Shown: in pieces, positions 59,401-64,000 of the stretch
Layout of the letters: the number at the start of each line of letters is the position of its first letter
Position numbering within the stretch: position 1 is the first letter of the stretch
NCBI RefSeq assembly: GCF_036934945.1
Contig: NW_027013513.1
Location: forward strand, 150,664 to 214,663
Direction of reading: 5' to 3'
DNA: 64,000 nt
Source: Oncorhynchus masou masou
Taxonomy: Eukaryota; Chordata; Actinopteri; Salmoniformes; Salmonidae
Made by a program: the position numbers and the translations under genes
Notes under the pieces: generated by a model
Database searches by the model: none
Told to the model about the DNA's origin: nothing
What the model saw: only the letters and a program-made list of their open reading frames with translations

Positions 59401-62400
59401 CTAGGTCTGTCTCCTCCATCCCCTGTTCTCTCTCTAGGCCTGTCTCCTCCATCCTCTGTTCTCTCTCTAGGTCTGTCTCCTCCATCCCCTGTTCTCTCTC
59501 TAGGCCTGTCTCCTCCATCCTCTGTTCTCTCTCTAGGTCTGTCTCCTCCATCCCCCTGTTCTCTCTCTAGGTCTGTCTCCTCCATCCCCTGTTCTCTCTC
59601 TAGCCCTGTCTCCTCCATCCCCTGTTCTCTCTCTAAGTATGTCTCCTCCATCCCCTGTCTCTCCCTCTCCCTCTGTCTCCTCCATCCCCTTGTTCTCTCT
59701 CTAGGCCTGTCTCCTCCATCCCCTGTTCTCTCTCTAGGTCTGTCTCCTCCATCCCCTGTTCTCTCTCTAAGTCTGTCTCCTCCATCCCCTGTTCTCTCTC
59801 TAGGTCTGTCTCCTCCATCCCCTGTTCTCTCTCTAGGTCTGTCTCCTCCATCCCCTGTTCTCTCTCTAGGCCTGTCTCCTCCATCCCCTGTTCTCTCTCT
59901 AGGTCTGTCTCCTCCATCACCCTGTTCTCTCTCTAGGCCTGTCTCCTCCATCCCCTGTTCTCTCTCTAGGTCTGTCACCTCCATCCCCTGTTCTCTCTCT
60001 AGGCCTGTCTCCTCCATCCCCCTGTTCTCTCTCTAGGTCTGTCTCCTCCATCCCCCTGTTCTCTCTCTAGGTCTGTCACCTCCATCCCCTGTTCTCTCTC
60101 TAGGTCTGTCTCCTCCATCCCCTGTTCTCTCTCTAGGCCTGTCTCCTCCATCCCCCTGTTCTCTCTCTAGGTCTGTCACCTCCATCCCCTGTTCTCTCTC
60201 TAGGCCTGTCTCCTCCATCCTCTGTTCTCTCTCTAGGTCTGTCTCCTCCATCCCCTGTTCTCTCTCTAGGCCTGTCTCCTCCATCCCCTGTTCTCTCTCT
60301 AGGTCTGTCTCCTCGATCCCCTGTTCTCTCTCTAGGTCTGTCTCCTCCATCCCCTGTTCTCTCTCTAGGCCTGTCTCCTCCATCCCCTGTCTCTCCCTCT
60401 CCCTCTGTCTCCTCCATCCCCCTGTTCTCTCTCTAGGTCTGTCTCCTACATCCCCCTGTTCTCTCTCTAGGTCTGTCTCCTCCATCCCCTTGTTCTCTCT
60501 CTAGGTCTGTCTCCTCCATCCCCTGTTCTCTCTCTAGGCCTGTCTCCTCCATCCTCTGTTCTCTCTAGGTCTGTCTCCTCCATCCCCTGTTCTCTCTCTA
60601 GGCCTGTCTCCTCCATCCTCTGTTCTCTCTCTAGGTCTGTCTCCTCCATCCCCTGTTCTCTCTCTAGGTCTGTCTCCTCCATCCCCTGTTCTCTCTCTAG
60701 GCCTGTCTCCTCCATCCTCTGTTCTCTCTCTAGGTCTGTCTCCTCCATCCCCTGTTCTCTCTCTAGGTCTGTCTCCTCGATCCCCTGTTCTCTCTCTAGC
60801 CCTGTCTCCTCCATCCCCTGTTCTCTCTCTAAGTCTGTCTCCTCCATCCCCTGTCTCTCCCTCTCCCTCTGTCTCCTCCATCCCCTTGTTCTCTCTCTAG
60901 GCCTGTCTCCTCCATCCTCTGTTCTCTCTCTAGGTCTGTCTCCTCCATCCCCTGTTCTCTCTCTAGGCCTGTCTCCTCCATCCTCTGTTCTCTCTCTAGG
61001 TCTGTCTCCTCCATCCCCTGTTCTCTCTCTAGGCCTGTCTCCTCCATCCTCTGTTCTCTCTCTAGGTCTGTCTCCTCCATCCCCTGTTCTCTCTCTAGGT
61101 CTGTCTCCTCCATCCCCTGTTCTCTCTCTAGCCCTGTCTCCTCCATCCCCTGTTCTCTCTCTAAGTATGTCTCCTCCATCCCCTGTCTCTCCCTCTCCCT
61201 CTGTCTCCTCCATCCCCTTGTTCTCTCTCTAGGACTGTCTCCTCCATCCCCTGTTCTCTCTCTAGGTCTGTCTCCTCCATCCCCTGTTCTCTCTCTAAGT
61301 CTGTCTCCTCCATCCCCTGTTCTCTCTCTAGGTCTGTCTCCTCCATCCCCTGTTCTCTCTCTAGGTCTGTCTCCTCCATCCCCTGTTCTCTCTCTAAGTC
61401 TGTCTCCTCCATCCCCTGTCTCTCCCTCTCCCTCTGTCTCCTCCATCCCCTTGTTCTCTCTCTAGGCCTGTCTCCTCCATCCCCTGTTCTCTCTCTAGGT
61501 CTGTCACCTCCATCCCCTGTTCTCTCTCTAGGCCTGTCTCCTCCATCCCCCTGTTCTCTCTCTAGGTCTGTCTCCTCCATCCCCCTGTTCTCTCTCTAGG
61601 TCTGTCACCTCCATCCCCTGTTCTCTCTCTAGGTCTGTCTCCTCCATCCCCTGTTCTCTCTCTAGGCCTGTCTCCTCCATCCCCCTGTTCTCTCTCTAGG
61701 TCTGTCACCTCCATCCCCTGTTCTCTCTCTAGGCCTGTCTCCTCCATCCTCTGTTCTCTCTCTAGGTCTGTCTCCTCCATCCCCTGTTCTCTCTCTAGGC
61801 CTGTCTCCTCCATCCCCTGTTCTCTCTCTAGGTCTGTCTCCTCGATCCCCTGTTCTCTCTCTAGGTCTGTCTCCTCCATCCCCTGTTCTCTCTCTAGGCC
61901 TGTCTCCTCCATCCCCTGTCTCTCCCTCTCCCTCTGTCTCCTCCATCCCCCTGTTCTCTCTCTAGGTCTGTCTCCTACATCCCCCTGTTCTCTCTCTAGG
62001 TCTGTCTCCTCCATCCCCTTGTTCTCTCTCTAGGTCTGTCTCCTCCATCCCCTGTTCTCTCTCTAGGCCTGTCTCCTCCATCCTCTGTTCTCTCTAGGTC
62101 TGTCTCCTCCATCCCCTGTTCTCTCTCTAGGCCTGTCTCCTCCATCCTCTGTTCTCTCTCTAGGTCTGTCTCCTCCATCCCCTGTTCTCTCTCTAGGTCT
62201 GTCTCCTCCATCCCCTGTTCTCTCTCTAGGCCTGTCTCCTCCATCCTCTGTTCTCTCTCTAGGTCTGTCTCCTCCATCCCCTGTTCTCTCTCTAGGTCTG
62301 TCTCCTCGATCCCCTGTTCTCTCTCTAGCCCTGTCTCCTCCATCCCCTGTTCTCTCTCTAAGTCTGTCTCCTCCATCCCCTGTCTCTCCCTCTCCCTCTG

Positions 62401-64000
62401 TCTCCTCCATCCCCTTGTTCTCTCTCTAGGCCTGTCTCCTCCATCCTCTGTTCTCTCTCTAGGTCTGTCTCCTCCATCCCCTGTTCTCTCTCTAGGCCTG
62501 TCTCCTCCATCCTCTGTTCTCTCTCTAGGTCTGTCTCCTCCATCCCCTGTTCTCTCTCTAGGTCTGTCTCCTCCATCCCCTGTTCTCTCTCTAGCCCTGT
62601 CTCCTCCATCCCCTGTTCTCTCTCTAAGTCTGTCTCCTCCATCCCCTGTCTCTCCCTCTCCCTCTGTCTCCTCCATCCCCTTGTTCTCTCTCTAGGCCTG
62701 TCTCCTCCATCCCCTGTTCTCTCTCTAGGTCTGTCTCCTCCATCCCCTGTTCTCTCTCTAAGTCTGTCTCCTCCATCCCCTGTTCTCTCTCTAGGTCTGT
62801 CTCCTCCATCCCCTGTTCTCTCTCTAAGTCTGTCTCCTCCATCCCCCTGTCTCTCCCTCTCCCTCTGTCTCCTCCATCCCCTTGTTCTCTCTCTAGGCCT
62901 GTCTCCTCCATCCTCTGTTCTCTCTCTAGGTCTGTCTCCTCCATCCCCTGTTCTCTCTCTAGGCCTGTCTCCTCCATCCTCTGTTCTCTCTCTAGGTCTG
63001 TCTCCTCCTTCCCCTGTTCTCTCTCTAGGTCTGTCTCCTCCATCCCCTGTTCTCTCTCTAGCCCTGTCTCCTCCATCCCCTGTTCTCTCTCTAAGTATGT
63101 CTCCTCCATCCCCTGTCTCTCCCTCTCCCTCTGTCTCCTCCATCCCCTTGTTCTCTCTCTAGGCCTGTCTCCTCCATCCCCTGTTCTCTCTCTAGGTCTG
63201 TCTCCTCCATCCCCTGTTCTCTCTCTAAGTCTGTCTCCTCCATCCCCTGTTCTCTCTCTAGGTCTGTCTCCTCCATCCCCTGTTCTCTCTCTAAGTCTGT
63301 CTCCTCCATCCCCTGTCTCTCCCTCTCCCTCTGTCTCCTCCATCCCCTTGTTCTCTCTCTAGGCCTGTCTCCTCCATCCCCTGTTCTCTCTCTAAGTCTG
63401 TCTCCTCCATCCCCCTGTTCTCTCTCTAGGCCTGTCTCCTCCATCACTCTGTTCTCTCTCTAGGTCTGTCTCCTCCATCCCCTGTTCTCTCTCTAGGCCT
63501 GTCTCCTCCATCCCCCTGTTCTCTCTCTAGGTCTGTCTCCTCCATCACCCTGTTCTCTCTCTAGGTCTGTCTCCTCCATCCTCTGTTCTCTCTCTAGGTC
63601 TGTCTCCTCCATCCCCTGTTCTCTCTCTAGGCCTGTCTCCTCCATCCTCTGTTCTCTCTCTAGGTCTGTCTCCTCCATCCCCTGTTCTCTCTCTAGGTCT
63701 GTCTCCTCCATCCCCTGTCTCTCCCTCTCCCTCTGTCTCCTCCATCCCCCTGTTCTCTCTCTAGGTCTGTCTCCTCCATCCCCTGTCTCTCCCTCTCCCT
63801 CTGTCTCCTCCATCCCCTGTTCTCTCTCTAGGTCTGTCTCCTCCATCCCCTGTCTCTCCCTCTCCCTCTGTCTCCTCCATCCCCTGTCTCTCCCTCTCCC
63901 TCTGTCTCCTCCATCCCCCTGTTCTATCTCTAGGCCTGTCTCCTCCATCCCCTGTTCTCTCTCTAGGTCTGTCTCCTCCATTCTCTGTTCTCTCCCTAGG
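56464..64000. repeat. 33-bp minisatellite (CTGTCTCCTCCATCCCCTGT) with higher-order structure
   Basis: About 230 units of CTGTCTCCTCCATCCCCTGT plus TCTCTCTCTAGGT or TCTCTCTCTAGGC, running off the window end. Most units are 33 bp; 34-bp units have CCCCCTG, and inserted CTCTCCCTCTCCCTCTGTCT segments appear at regular intervals. From about 58.4 to 63.1 kb a block of about 1,529 bp is repeated three times, nearly exactly. Every unit carries a pyrimidine run ending in AG on the plus strand. Minus-strand frames of 60-360 residues (MEETDLEREQG and GDGGDRPRERT periods of 11) are read-through of the repeat. Confidence 0.97.

Noticed and set aside
56463..63981. Arg/Glu-rich repeat proteins (MEETDLEREQG, GDGGDRPRERT)
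   Set aside because: The 33-bp array is read in two frames with equal openness, so codon choice is not under selection.

Overview
The window is eukaryotic and almost certainly from a salmonid fish (salmon, trout, char or whitefish group). Evidence for this is a degenerate Tc1/mariner element of the Sleeping Beauty-like salmonid type (48.3-49.9 kb), tRNA-derived SINEs of salmonid type (39.4 and 50.2 kb), several dispersed sequences I recognise from salmonid genomes (8.2, 26.7, 42.6, 54.4, 55.4 and 56.4 kb), and two exons of a vertebrate gene. About four fifths of the window is tandem repeat, mostly minisatellites with units of 13-52 bp. Nearly all long open frames are repeats read through in frame, not genes.

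Layout. 1-11,000: a 45/47-bp minisatellite (1-8,025), a 372-bp single-copy spacer, a 13-14-bp minisatellite (8.40-9.54 kb), a second spacer, and a 25-bp minisatellite (9.93-11.0 kb). 11,001-11,500: exactly 500 Ns. 11,501-26,684: the same blocks in reverse order and reverse complement. The two sides form an inverted repeat with arms of at least 11 kb, centred on the gap. The arms differ by scattered substitutions, an 11-bp indel and minisatellite copy changes, so one is not a literal copy of the other. They may be two haplotypes joined head to head at a scaffold gap, or a real diverged palindrome.

26.7-30.0 kb: a probable short DNA transposon or dispersed repeat, two more minisatellites (44 bp with CCAAT boxes; 38 bp, very homogeneous), and sequence that is probably the 3' untranslated region of the gene next to it.

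30.05-42.1 kb: the only recognisable host gene, kcnmb4 (BK channel beta-4 subunit), minus strand. Its last coding exon is at 30,052-30,338 and the exon before it at 41,968-42,095. The splice sites and codon phase match. The 11.6-kb intron between them is mostly minisatellite (18, 52, 29, 26, 45, 25, 15 and about 23-40 bp) plus a SINE. The exons for the N-terminus and first membrane segment were not found and should lie to the right, probably beyond the window.

42.1-64 kb: probably 5' intron of the same gene if it continues. It holds more minisatellites (20, 45, 33, 49, 25 and 33 bp), CT and CA microsatellites, the Tc1-like pseudotransposon, a deleted non-LTR retrotransposon reverse transcriptase, and a 7.5-kb 33-bp array with a 1,529-bp higher-order period. 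There is no bacterial-type gene organisation, no CRISPR array and no tRNA or rRNA gene.
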